From Chaetoderma sp. LZ-2023a (lineage: Eukaryota; Mollusca; Caudofoveata; Chaetodermatida; Chaetodermatidae): a stretch of DNA of 64,000 nucleotides. The number at the start of each line of letters is the position of its first letter. Position 1 is the first letter of the stretch. A program made the translations under genes and the position numbers. Shown here one piece after another: positions 23,188 to 33,729 of the stretch. Below the pieces are notes generated by a model that had not been told where the DNA came from, did not search any database, and saw only the letters and a program-made list of their open reading frames with translations. Location: assembly GCA_034401795.1 (NCBI GenBank), contig CM067367.1, forward strand, positions 37,416,668 to 37,480,667, in the 5' to 3' direction.

Positions 23188-23490
23188 TGGGGTCGCCATC
23201 TTGGATTTATGAAAATTAGGAATTGTTCAGCTAGTTGGATATTTGATAAAGTTAGAATGTTATATATAAATATATCCCTTGCTTGTCCTAAAGCATTAAA
23301 CATAGTTTGATTGGAAGTGAAATTATAACAAAATGATATAATCACAAATACGGTGGCCGCCGTCTTGGATTTATGCAAATTAGGCACGGTTCCACCACTT
23401 CAATTTTGGAAGACTTAATATGTTCTTTTATTTGCTTTTCTGAGATGAATGGTGATAAAATAAATTCTGTTGCAATTTGTGGTGGGCCAT
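23188..23490. repeat. ~163-bp monomers, right of the fossil gene copy
   Basis: GCCATCTTGGATTTATG at about 23200 and GCCGTCTTGGATTTATG at about 23360 mark two tandem monomers. The second is homologous to 19663-19865. Confidence 0.7.
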
Positions 23491-23826
23491 TTCATATATT
23501 GACTGGACTACACGAGGTGTCACACTTAGCGTCAGGTTATTGTTACACATGGCGTGAGTCACTATCCATCGACTTTGGCGTGATGATATCCAATTACGCG
23601 AGGGTCACCGTGTTTTGATTGGTCAATATAAAATTGTTTTCCACGCTAACAATACGTGAAAATACCTCGGGGCATTATGAACCGGGTTCATATTGTTAAT
23701 ATGGAATAAACTAAAAGCATTTGTTTCTATGATAAGTCACGGTAGTTGAATGATTGTTCAAATTTTGTATGAAAACGTTGCATGCAGCCATTACGCACTG
23801 GTCACTTGTGTAAAGAAGTTGGGTGA

Positions 23827-24042
23827 TAATGGACCTTTCCACTCTATCCATCCACCCATTATGTGACGTCATAATCCATCATAATCAATGTCGTCATACA
23901 AAATATTCAAGAGTTTACCTGTATAGTTTTACAGAAATTGATAGTCAAGGCGTTCGGGGATCGATCGATCCCACACGGCAAAGTGTGGGTGGAGCTTAGC
24001 TAGAGATGGGTGGTGCATAGCTAAAACTGGAAAGGTCCGTTA
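23827..24042. mobile_element. M2 MITE, internally deleted, ends intact
   Basis: Left end TAATGGACCTTTCCA, right end TGGAAAGGTCCGTTA: near-perfect inverted ends with TA targets. The central palindrome is mostly missing. Confidence 0.85.
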
Positions 24043-24129
24043 GTTTGCATGACAATAGGATGCTGTTCTATTTTAAACACCTCTTTACCTATCATGTACT
24101 ACCTAGATGTGCCATTTAGCCTGTAGGTA

Positions 24130-26800
24130 GACCATACAGTAAATGCATTACATCTTATAGATTTCTAAGATAGGCAATGTTTACTGCATAGCACCTGTTG
24201 TGCATAGGTTCTTGGATATACCAAATGGTAGTTCAATATGTATCTAATTGGCTTTTAACGCTATCAAAGCTTTGGACATTTATGACAGCTTCAGTTAACA
24301 CATTCCAATTGTTGGTGATACAACTTGAACAGAAATGCTGTCTTCTGGTTTTATATTGCCGCACTTTTAATAATTTCAAGCAATGGCCACGAGTTTTGAT
24401 TTTGTTATCGAATTCAAGACACTGACTGTGAATGTGATAAATATTATATGGATGTTTGTATGATTCAATCATATACCACCACCCCTGTCACGTCGATAGT
24501 ATAATGATGGAGGCTTCAAATGTTTAAGTCTATCAAGATATTTGAGCGATCTTAAAAAGTCACCATTTGTATTACTCTTCTCTGTACAACCTCGAGAGTT
24601 TCACAATCTTTAATGAACATGGGGACAATGCACCATTATCATATTCCATGATTGTCCGTACAAGAGACGTATTCACCTTCACCAATGTTGGTGCATCCAA
24701 ATAGGTATATTATCGTCTGATTAATTAAAAAAATTTGTCAGCTTTACTTGCCTGTTCAATAAATTTTAGCTGACTATCAATATTAATACGGAGGAGGCCC
24801 TTTACGGCAATATCTTCATTTAGTTTGACTTGCGTGCCCCCTTTTTGAATAATGCGGATACCTCATGCAAGTCATTTACATAACAAATGAAAAAAAATGT
24901 GCCCAAAACACTACCCTGAGGAACACCACTGAGAATTTGTGCATCTTTAGAGAGTGTACCATTTACTACCACTTGTTGTTTTCTATTACATAAGAACACT
25001 CTTATCCAATTTAAGACCATTCCATGAATACAATATTTCTCAAGTTTGAGTAGAAGTCGCTTATGTGGCATAGTGTCGAATCCAAGTAGAGAGCGTTAAT
25101 TGACCCCATAATAAAGCCATGCTGCTCTTTAGCTCTCAGTTTGTTAGTTTCAAGGTGGTCATACTAAAAGGTCTTTTATTAGATTCTAGTATATTGCACA
25201 CAACTGATGTCAGACTAATAGGACGATAATTGTTTCTGGACTGTCTATCAACTTTTTTTTAGATAAAGGTGATACATGATACAGTTTCCAGAGCGATAGT
25301 AAATTTCGCTGCTTCAGCGTGTTTCTAAAGAGATGAAGTAGGCGGTGAGTTATGAGGCTGTTTAGTTCTTTCAAAACACGTGGATATATCTCATCATGGC
25401 CAGCAGACTTACTCGTATTGATACATACCAATTTTCTTTATCAACATGTCTCCTGTAATGGACCTTTTAAGGTTATCCATCCATCATATGGCGTCATAAT
25501 CTACTACGTGAGGCTAGGATGACATCATAATCATGACGTCATGAATGACTCGATTTAATCCGTCTTAAACGCTTAATAGTCCGACACGTTGTACGAATTG
25601 TATGTCTTTACTATTTAATACATATTCTGTCGGTATATTTTGAAACTAATTTGACAGGACAAATTAGTTTCAAAATATTCAACAGCTTACCTGTATAGTT
25701 TTCTGGAAATTGATCAGTGATCGATCGATCCCAACACGAACGAGGTGTGGATGGAGCTTAACTAGAGATGGGCGGGGCATAGCTAAAACTGGAAAGGTTG
25801 ATTAAGACCTCCTTTAGTATTGTGGAATATCGTGTGTAGCTAAAGCTGGGCAGATGGGTTATATCCTCGTGTGTAATGACTGAAGTGAATAATGCATATA
25901 AGACGCCAGCCTTCTCAGAATCTGCATTAGTGATAGTTCCATTTTGTTTCTTTAGGTCACATACAGAATTTTGTGTTTTCACTTTAGTTTTAACATAATG
26001 AAAGAAACCTTTCAAGTTATATTTGATTGGGTTGCTGTTTCCTCTTCAAAATTTCTCTTTGCTATATCTGCAGTCCATTTTTGGATTGATTTCTGGATTT
26101 TTGGTAGTACAAATATTCATTATTATTTTTCCATTTTTGAAAGACAGGTCTCTTCTCTTTTATATTTTCAAAGACACTTTGCCTAGGTAAATTAACTTTA
26201 TTGCTGTATTAATTTTAGATATTGGAATAAATTTATCAGTTAACCTTTTAATGTAATTCAATGTTTCAATCCAACCATGTTCAATGTCACCTGCTAATTT
26301 AGATGTCCAGTTAATATTAGCAGCATCATCATCATAATAACCTCTAGAGAAAATACATTGAGGGTTTTGCAAGATGGTATTTATGGAACAATTGAAAGTA
26401 CAGCATATGCTTGCATGGTGGCTCTTTCCTATAGGTGCATGTATGGTTAAATTTCTACCATATTTTCTTCATATGATATTATAATATTTAATGTAATTGT
26501 TGTTTGATTGACTCTAAATTAGCTGGCTCTTTTACATGCCGATACCAGTATAAATTTCTAATTGATTTTAAGAAAGCTGGATGCAGAGCCATGCCCAATA
26601 GTTGAGGACTCAATGGTCCAGTCAATTTGACTATAATTGAAGTCACCCATTATAAGATTTTAAGTCAGCTACATTTCTTAATAAGTTTATAAAATATGAA
26701 TGGTTTTCGTCTTTACTATATATTGTATAACCATTTAGGAGTTAGTATTTTGTCCCCTGCAACAAATTTTCAAATTAGTTTCAGAAGTGGGTATTAGGCC
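24130..26800 (-). mobile_element. CR1-like LINE, nearly full endonuclease-RT ORF, decayed
   Basis: Minus-strand order: endonuclease motif IMGDFNYSQIDW near 26650; linker WTSKLAGDIEHGWIETLNY near 26310; FFHYVKTKVKTQNSVCDLKK near 26005; KSAGHDEIYPRVLKELNSL near 25405. RT block LSGVPQGSVLGTFFFICYV follows near 24920, with VNDLHEV. The C-terminal module is MIESYKHPYNIYHIHSQCLE near 24470, with NNWNVLTEAVINVQSF. EN plus RT plus this C-terminus is the Jockey/CR1 layout. Several frame changes and stops; inactive. The RT domain is split by an M2 MITE at 25456-25804. Lies antisense in the channel intron. Confidence 0.85.
25456..25804. mobile_element. M2 MITE nested in the CR1-like LINE
   Basis: TAATGGACCTTTTAAGG on the left and CTGGAAAGGTTGATTA on the right, with TA at both edges. 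The body has GGCGTCATAATC, TTTGAAACTAATTTGACAGG and GGGCGGGGCATAGC. It separates LINE coding pieces that belong together, so it inserted after the LINE. Confidence 0.88.
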
Positions 26801-27400
26801 TATCAGCGAGTGAGTTAACCAGTTTATCCATAATATTTTAGAATGCTTTACAATCGAGCGGTCTCACGATCACTCGTATACCCTTTAAAGATCAACTAGA
26901 TTTTACACTTCAACGATGGTCTGCGTTCATTTCCAACTGACGACCACTCATTTGCTGTGTACACCCACCACTTTGCTGTGGACAGGCACATTTGAGAATC
27001 GGTCCGCTAACATGTTGGCCGAAAAAAGGGTTCTGTGAAACATGTGTCAACATATTGAATAAACATTGTTTGTGTGAAAAGTCAGATGAAAACACAATAC
27101 ATACATGTCACCATGTTGTCTACAACTTGTTGGGTGAAAGATTCGATGAAGACAGATGACTGTATGCACACGAGCCAACGCGTGGCATACGCTATGTTGA
27201 CCACAACTTCCCAGCAGCTACAGCACGTTGTATACAACTCATTGGCCAGTGTGTATCGATTTTACACAACATGACTTTTCACCCCAGCGATCACCATTCG
27301 ACTGGGCTTGATTGTAGTATGTTTTGAAATCACTCTTGGATATATGAAGAATTTCCTTCTAACAGATTTGATGAACCAATGAAATGGATGAATCCGATCG
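26801..27400. other. Intronic sequence with ATGTTG-rich stretch
   Basis: Around 27000-27130 are repeated ACATGTTGGCC / CATGTTGTCTACAACTTGTT motifs, perhaps an old satellite or MITE. No exon features seen. Confidence 0.35.
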
Positions 27401-27404
27401 GGCA

Positions 27405-27730
27405 CTCAAGAATATAACGTCATAATCAGTTACGGCGCATGTAGACTGACGTCAAAATCATAAATAATTGACGGATAATACTCCGTTATGGAGCTGGAAC
27501 AGTCCGTCAAGTGTACGAATCATATGTCTTTGATGGATTTACTATTTAATAAACATTCTCTTAAATATTTTGCAACTAATTTGACTGGGCGCCGTTGTTG
27601 TGTATAATTACCTTGAAAATGGGATTCTGAGAATTCAGAGTTCAAAGTATATAAATCGACTCGAACACGCGCAAAACGTTGGCGGAGCTTAGCTAGAAAT
27701 GTGCGGAGCGTATCTAGAAATTAATCCCTC
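27405..27730. mobile_element. M2 MITE at the end of the channel intron
   Basis: ATAACGTCATAATCAGTTAC, CAACTAATTTGACTGGGCGC and GGCGGAGCTTAGCTAG are M2 blocks. The element stops about 30 bp before the splice acceptor of the channel ectodomain exon. Confidence 0.75.
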
Positions 27731-27764
27731 CATTACTATAAATGCATGTTTTTTTCTCTCACAG

Positions 27765-29384
27765 TTGTATAATCTGGGCTCCAAATACTTTACCAATCCC
27801 AAGTTGACGCGGACTGAACTGAAGAACCAGGCCATTCCGTTTCCGGTCGTTTCTGTTTGCAATCCTAGAGCTTTGTATCTTTTCCACCTCCAAAAAGCTC
27901 TCATTAACATCCAAAGTGGCTACAATGGAAGTCCAAACTATATGTCTCGAGCGACGGAGATTGTTGCTAAGTGGCAATCAAGTAACCATAGCGACGCTAT
28001 TCTCGACCAGTGGTCACTAGAAGGTTTACTGCTAGCCTGGAATTTAGGGAGGAATGCCATACGGGAGTACATGCAATCCATGAGGAAGTCGGACTGGAAA
28101 ACCTATCGCTTTCTAATGCACTATTCGCTGACGTCAGAGAGCCTGCTATCTATGTTTGGGTTCAAAAAATTAGAAGCGTTTGCTCAGGAAAACGGAAAAT
28201 TTATCGCGTCCTGTTATTTCCAGTACGACGATTGTAACTACGAAAATTTCAAGAGATTTGTTTCGTCCACATATTATAACTGCTATAGTTTTGATATATC
28301 AAGCATCGCTTCTGAACGAGAAACCTGGCTGACAGGACCACGTGGTGGGATGTCCCTTCAGCTTTTTGCTCCAAACACTAATATTCTTGGTCAACTTCCG
28401 GACGAGGATCTGAACGCCCTCTCTGCGACATATATGCCCATTTTAAGCGGCGATGGGGTCCGTGTCGTTGTCCATGGCGAGGATGAATGGCCTGACCCAG
28501 TTACTAACGGATTCGATGTTCCATCCGGATTTGCAGTTTCGGCAGCACTGCGGGTCTCTATGTTCAGTCGATTTAATACAGCAAATGAGCCATGTGTTTC
28601 AGTCACAGGCAACGGAAAGCGGGCATATTCACAAAATCGATGTCGCAAGGAATGTCTTCAGACGATGATAAAAGAAAGATGCGATTGCGTGTCAGCAATT
28701 CTACCCATAAAAAACCACGAGGTGACTCCACGATGCGGAACTATTGTACAACTACCGGCACGTTGCTACAATGAAACAAGGAATCTGTCTGCTGATCCTG
28801 GCTGCAGAGCTCCTATGGATGAGTACATACAGCAGGCGCTTTGCATGAAGAAGACAATCAGCAATTCTGAAGCAAGACACGACATGATGGATAAATGTGA
28901 ATGTCCACCACGTTGCGATGAATATGTATATGATGCTCAGTACAGTCTCTTGAAATGGCCGACCTCTATGGAAAGTTTGGCATTCTTCCTTAATCTGCGC
29001 TCTGTCAAATTCTATGAACAGTTTTCACCTGAAGAGCAGAGTCTCTTCTTCAAACGGCTAATAAATGGATCCAGCACGGAACGGCGGGAATTCATATCAG
29101 AGGGGCACTTTGTTCGCGTAAACGTGTACATTCAGGACAACACTGTTGTGAAAATTGTGGAGAAAGCCAGCTATGATGTGATGCAGGTCATTTCTGATAT
29201 CGGAGGACAAATGGGTCTCTGGATGGGCGTATCCATAATAACCGTAGCAGAGCTGATTCATCTCTTCATGACTATCTGTGCTGCTGCTGTTAGCAGAAAG
29301 AAATTGCAGCCCATGGACACAAATCACGATGTTATCACTCCAGTCCAGGTACACAAGATAGACGTGAAAGAAACAAGTCCATGA
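27765..29384 (+). CDS. DEG/ENaC-type sodium channel, terminal exon (ectodomain, TM2, C-tail)
   Basis: Seen: 539 codons then TGA. The frame is open a further 22 codons upstream, but the intronic polypyrimidine tract and CAG at 27762-27764 make 27765 the exon start. Landmarks in order: LYNLGSKYFTNP after TM1; FPVVSVCNP (first ectodomain Cys); CYFQYDDC and NCYSFD (finger/beta-ball region); RCRKECLQ, then ERCDC; KCECPPRCDEYVYDAQYS with a WP; and SDIGGQMGLWMGVSIIT. The last contains the GxS selectivity filter in TM2 (about residues 531-565 of the spliced protein). A 30-residue cytosolic tail ends ..DVKETSP. The Cys spacing and both membrane segments make the DEG/ENaC assignment firm. Predicted length 595 residues is normal for the family. 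The whole ectodomain lies in one exon. Exact subfamily (ASIC, FaNaC, degenerin-like) is not decided. Confidence 0.93.
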   Translation: MYNLGSKYFTNPKLTRTELKNQAIPFPVVSVCNPRALYLFHLQKALINIQSGYNGSPNYMSRATEIVAKWQSSNHSDAILDQWSLEGLLLAWNLGRNAIREYMQSMRKSDWKTYRFLMHYSLTSESLLSMFGFKKLEAFAQENGKFIASCYFQYDDCNYENFKRFVSSTYYNCYSFDISSIASERETWLTGPRGGMSLQLFAPNTNILGQLPDEDLNALSATYMPILSGDGVRVVVHGEDEWPDPVTNGFDVPSGFAVSAALRVSMFSRFNTANEPCVSVTGNGKRAYSQNRCRKECLQTMIKERCDCVSAILPIKNHEVTPRCGTIVQLPARCYNETRNLSADPGCRAPMDEYIQQALCMKKTISNSEARHDMMDKCECPPRCDEYVYDAQYSLLKWPTSMESLAFFLNLRSVKFYEQFSPEEQSLFFKRLINGSSTERREFISEGHFVRVNVYIQDNTVVKIVEKASYDVMQVISDIGGQMGLWMGVSIITVAELIHLFMTICAAAVSRKKLQPMDTNHDVITPVQVHKIDVKETSP

Positions 29385-29700
29385 AGAGCACGCACATTTT
29401 CATTTTGAATACCTGCTGTTGTTAGACAGTGGAAAGTTAAAAATTCTTTGAAACAAGTATGTTGACAAGACAAGATGTTTTTCGCAGATGTTATATTTTC
29501 TTTTTGTCATTTTGTGCGCTCAATGCTGTCCTGAAGATAATTTAACCCTTTAACACACATCAGCCAAAAACTGCTTCTTATGCGGTCTTGAGAAATGTCC
29601 ATTTGCAAATCAAGAGAAGACTATTTTTGAAAATTTACCACTGGAATCACTGGCTCGATAATGACTTGGTAGGCAAATGGACATTTTCTCTAAATAAAAT
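29385..29700 (+). other. Probable 3' UTR of the channel gene
   Basis: About 155 bp of ordinary sequence follows the stop, then an M1 MITE. The first AATAAA downstream of the stop is at 29693-29698, inside that MITE. Cleavage shortly after it would give a ~330-base 3' UTR. The use of this signal is inferred. Confidence 0.4.
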
Positions 29701-29740
29701 TGAAATTTTCTTGAACAAATTCGAGGGTTAAATGGTTAAA
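29541..29740. mobile_element. M1 MITE in the channel 3' flank
   Basis: Ends TTTAACCCTTTAA and GAGGGTTAAA. The core has GTCCATTTGCAAATCAAGAG, ACCACTGGAATCACTGGCTC and GGCAAATGGACATTT. It carries the only AATAAA close to the channel stop. Confidence 0.85.
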
Positions 29741-30012
29741 GCGTGGCTATTTACTGTAAAATATGACGATTTATCAGATATGATATATTTGACATGTTGT
29801 AAGCATAATCTGACAGTCAATATGACCGTATGTCAACACAACTAAACACAATGGCCATAATTTTGTAATACATTAATGAAACAATATTTTGTTAGAACAC
29901 CATCGAAAATACAACTATGCGTAAGTCAACACAGTGTAGGTTTAGCCGTTATAGGATTTGACATCTTTAATGAAATGATTATTAAAGTCCGTGGAAAATG
30001 TAACCTCTGTAG

Positions 30013-30404
30013 AAATTTACCTTTCCAGTTTTAGCTATTCCCCGCCCATCTCTAGCTAAGCTCCACCCACACTTTGTCCGTCTTGGTAGAGATCGATCAC
30101 TGAACTGTCTTACTAACAATTTTCAGAAAACTATACAGGCAAGCTGTTGCATATTTTGAAACTAATTTTCTAACTATTGCAGCAACAGCACCCAGTAAAA
30201 TTAGTTTCAAAATATTCAACAACATCTTTATTAAATAGTAAAAACATACAATTTGTAAAGCGACGCTTAGTCCGTCAACCGTTAAGTGTTCGTAATGAAC
30301 ATAATGTTTACAAGAATAATAATTGATTATGACGTCATTACACACGTCATGTAGTTGATTATAACGTCATGCGATTAATGGATAAACTGGAAAGGTACAT
30401 TTTA
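30013..30404. mobile_element. M2 MITE, near full length
   Basis: TTTACCTTTCCAGTTTTAGC on the left and AAACTGGAAAGGTACATTT on the right. The central palindrome CAGCAACAGCACCCAGTAAA is present, and TTATTAAATAGTAAAAACAT follows it. Confidence 0.85.
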
Positions 30405-31164
30405 CCTTATATTCAGCGAGAATCCGTCCGTAGTAACTATGGTTTTCCGATAATGCTGGTTACTGGGTCGATACTGGACAAATACTGGGCCAATGTGACC
30501 TGATATTGGTGCCGGCGCAGTACCATGTGTTGTAAGGGCAGTGTGATAATATGATCGTTTCCGACTGATGTGGCTGATATGATAAGTGAAATGGTTGTTT
30601 ATATCTCAATTTTCTTTGTATATATGTATTATATCATATTATTCTAAATTTAATATATTCAATATTTAATTTAATTAAACCGTAATTACTAATTACTATA
30701 TCTATACGCAATAAAAGAGCATATTTATTCCGCATTATTTCTCAGGGCTTCTTATGTTGTTCACTCCTTTTAACAAGAGAATCGATTTGACTAATTACAC
30801 TCTAAGATATACCGCTTTCGGGTTTTCTATAGCAGCCAATAACACCGTGTCTAATAACCTATTCTTGGTGGGTGGGCCATCGTGTGTGGGGTGGAGGGTG
30901 AGATAATCATAATATCACGGATCTGAATTCTATCGATCGCTCATCCGCATACCTTCACTACGGGACACGTATCAACCGCCTGTTGACCCCAGTTCAGTAA
31001 CATGCAAATGCGCATGGCTGAGTGACTAGACGTATCGAACCGGTAACCAGTCTGCACCTGAAACGTCAAACTACCCTAAGAATTGTCAATGAAATGTGTT
31101 GCTTCAACGTTTGAAAGTAATCATCCCACAATAAGGATGTGCATCTGAACCCGGCAGCATCAGC
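30405..31164. other. Intergenic, one short palindromic repeat
   Basis: TTACTGGGTCGATACTGGAC..ATACTGGGCCAATGTGACCT (30460-30520) is related to 38541-38604. Otherwise nothing recognised. Confidence 0.4.
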
Positions 31165-31835
31165 AATGACTTCTTTAAGTATGCAGATGATAGTATGTCC
31201 AACTCAATCACGTATATAATAAATTCTGCCTTCATGCACCACCTCCCCAACCGGCGCTCTTGGCCAAGGTACCCTTATCGCGCTGCCCAAACCCAAGGCA
31301 TAGATGAGGAAACACGTCTCTCGATAACCTTCTCTCCCTATAAGTGTTGAATAAATTATGAATGTGAATCTCTGCATGAACGATCCAAAACTCAGTTTAG
31401 CCATGTACACCTGTCCGTAATAGATTGAGTCAGTGACAAAGGCATCACGCTACATGGTGGGAAGAAAAGGAAGAGCTAAATCCTTGGCTTACGATCATGG
31501 ATCCCTTTGGACAAAAAGTTATTTTTGTCTGACACGAGCTATGTATTACTGATTCTGTGCAACTGTAACAGCCGGACAGCTCTGAAGGCAGTTTTAGATA
31601 AGCTTGATGCCTATCACCACAGATACCTCCGAACTATAAACTAACCGTATAATCGTCAACGACGCGTTATACACTACGTGAAACACAATCTCACTGTCAG
31701 AAAAAGTGGCCCAACAAATGGGAATTCCACAAGACACCCCCATACAGAAAGCCTTGTAATTTCGTGTACCCGCTGCTAGCACCTAGAGGAACCCACTGTG
31801 CAAATCTGCCAAGTGCGCTACGCACCAATCTAAAA
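31165..31835 (+). mobile_element. LINE family L-a fragment (RT YADD to C-terminus)
   Basis: FFKYADDSMSNS near 31170 carries the RT catalytic YADD box. SKTQFSHVHLSV follows near 31387, then CNCNSRTALKAVLDKLDAYH near 31558 and SEKVAQQ near 31700. These match the 2640-3932 copy in order. Frames are broken and the ends unclear. Confidence 0.72.
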
Positions 31836-32256
31836 GGACCCAGACTGGAGACATTGACGACCAAGAAGGGCGTGAGGGAGTAAATGTTTAATAAATTTCG
31901 GAGTCTGCTGGTCCACCCCGGAGAGTTCTGCCGGTGGAAGCCGGAGCCATATCTCCGCTGCATGTATGCACTTGTGCATACTTCCTCCAGGCTCCGTGAG
32001 TGGCGTAGTCTCTTTGCCCTGAACAGGGCGTGCATTCATATGACACCTTTATTAGCGCACCGTTGGGAAACGTCTAAATCCTTTCTGGTACGAAATTATC
32101 TGGGCTTTACGAACCTGAAAACAGTTTCAGAATCGGCTCACTATCAACTGAGTTATTAAAAATTAAAGATTTTTTGATCCACATGTGATGGAGCTGGTCC
32201 ATTTCCAATAAACTTTCTTTTCACGTACACGCTGGTCGCGTGGTTGACTTGATGCC

Positions 32257-32345
32257 CCAATCCCTCACATGCTGATTGGCTTCCTCATCTCGAGAGTCGC
32301 GCCATTTTGAAAACTTATGTGGGCCTATAAAAGGAGATGCTTCGC
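32257..32345 (+). promoter_or_regulatory. Promoter-like cluster with TATAAAAG
   Basis: CCAAT (32257), inverted CCAAT GCTGATTGGC (32271-32280), GCGCCATTTTG and CCTATAAAAGGAG (TATAAAAG at 32326-32333) have the spacing of a Pol II core promoter. No downstream ORF is recognised. It could be a real promoter or part of an unrecognised mobile element. Confidence 0.42.
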
Positions 32346-33457
32346 ACTGTACACGTGCATATTTTAAAGCCACCTTTTATCATGCCGGTCAGGTGAACCG
32401 TTCGCATTTCTGTGTTCGAAAAACTTCAAAGTCCTTCTTGTGTTCTTGTAACACCGGTTCGACCTCTCCTGCCTTCCGCGTAGACCATCTGTTAGGTACC
32501 AGTTACTCAGAAAAATTTAGACGTATATAATCAGCATTCCCAGCTGATTTTAGAGGAGAACACATATTCTTCCCCAGTTCTGGTTACTCGGAGACTTACA
32601 AGACGTCCACGCCAGCTGACCTGTTGTGTGCCTGATAAATTACTATTTACGACTTGATGTTTCAGTGGGTTAAATTGACCAAATATACTCTCTTCATCAG
32701 TGAATTCGGCATCGTCAGTGGAAGGTGGAATTCCACTAATATTTCATCAGAAGACCTTTCTCAAACAGATTTATATATGTCGCTGCTTCCGTAAAGTTGT
32801 GCAGTATTATCAGAACGTAACATCTTCATTCGCTCCTGTTTCTGTGTTGCAATCTCCAAACAAGTGAAGAAATAACTTATCGCCTGGGGACAAAAATCAA
32901 TGTTATTACGGAAATGCAATCTCCTTCTGAAGACTAGTAGTGCATGGTGAATTGCGCCGGCTTCCGCTAGCGGAGTATTCGTTCTGACACAAATAGAAAA
33001 GACTTCGGGTATGTTTGCCTCATGTACAACATCCAGTTATGCTGCGAATTTCCATATCCGCAACCGAATTGAGGAAAAACACAGTTCTGTTGTTTGAGAC
33101 CTGGCCTCGTTGTCTTTATAATATAATCTTTGCAAATTGAGTCTGAGGCTTCCCATTGAAGTGTTGCTGTAAACTTTCTTTCAGCTTGAAAGCCTGTTGT
33201 TTCCATAAGAACATTCCCAGAGTTCCAGACGCTTCAATAAAATCTGGGTTCTCGCGAATTTGTGTTGCTCGGTTGAGGTCAGAAGAGGACTTTATCTAAA
33301 CTACCCCCCCCCCCCCGAGTACATTGATGCGGTTGAACACTACCTCAAGAAAATTTATATTCCATAAAAAAAAGAACACAGTGGCATTATATTTGACGGA
33401 CCCGGTATTATAATATAATAGGATTATAATACCACGCCAGCCAGTAAGTTTTTAACC
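32346..33457. other. Unassigned, slightly GC-richer sequence
   Basis: On the minus strand around 32960-33260, short stretches such as ENPDFIEASGTLGMFLWKQQ look protein-like in changing frames, perhaps a decayed exon. A poly-C tract is at about 33305-33317. No confident call. Confidence 0.3.
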
Positions 33458-33711
33458 TTCAATAATCAAGTAATTGCCTGCTATTTTGCCAGGATCCATT
33501 GGATTCTTCACAAATCGTGTTCTGTTCCGCAGACCTGACTGTCTCACTTGACGTATTGGAGTTGTACTGACTTACAGTCGTAGTAACAGACATTTGGGCC
33601 AAATCTTGACCGATGGTACTCACATGAATGCGATCGATAGAGACATTTTCTTTTTGTGACACGGTGAATTCCAGAAACCTCAGAATCAACTCCCTGAAAG
33701 TGATGTTTGGT
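33458..33711 (-). CDS. Candidate terminal exon, unknown protein
   Basis: The minus strand has a good acceptor (CATCACTTTCAG just upstream, at 33712-33723). An open frame of ~78 codons then begins ELILRFLEFTVSQKENVSID and continues to a stop at 33459. The peptide is Ser/Thr-rich (TTTVSQYNSNTSSETVRSAE), like a cytosolic receptor tail. No domain is recognised. A possible donor (ACCTGTAAGT, minus strand) lies about 70 bp further upstream. Could be chance. Confidence 0.22.
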
Positions 33712-33729
33712 TTTGCATGGTGACAGAGT

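Larger units (their letters stand above)
18444..27764 (+). other. 9.3-kb intron of the sodium-channel gene
   Basis: Bounded by GTATGT and by TTTTTTTCTCTCACAG, both in phase 0. It holds a CRE/CCAAT/palindrome cluster, a decayed copy of an unclassified gene family, ~160-bp monomers on both sides of that copy, a nearly full-length minus-strand CR1-like LINE and three M2 MITEs. I saw no further channel exon inside it. The intron call depends on joining the two channel exons, which RNA would confirm. Confidence 0.75.
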
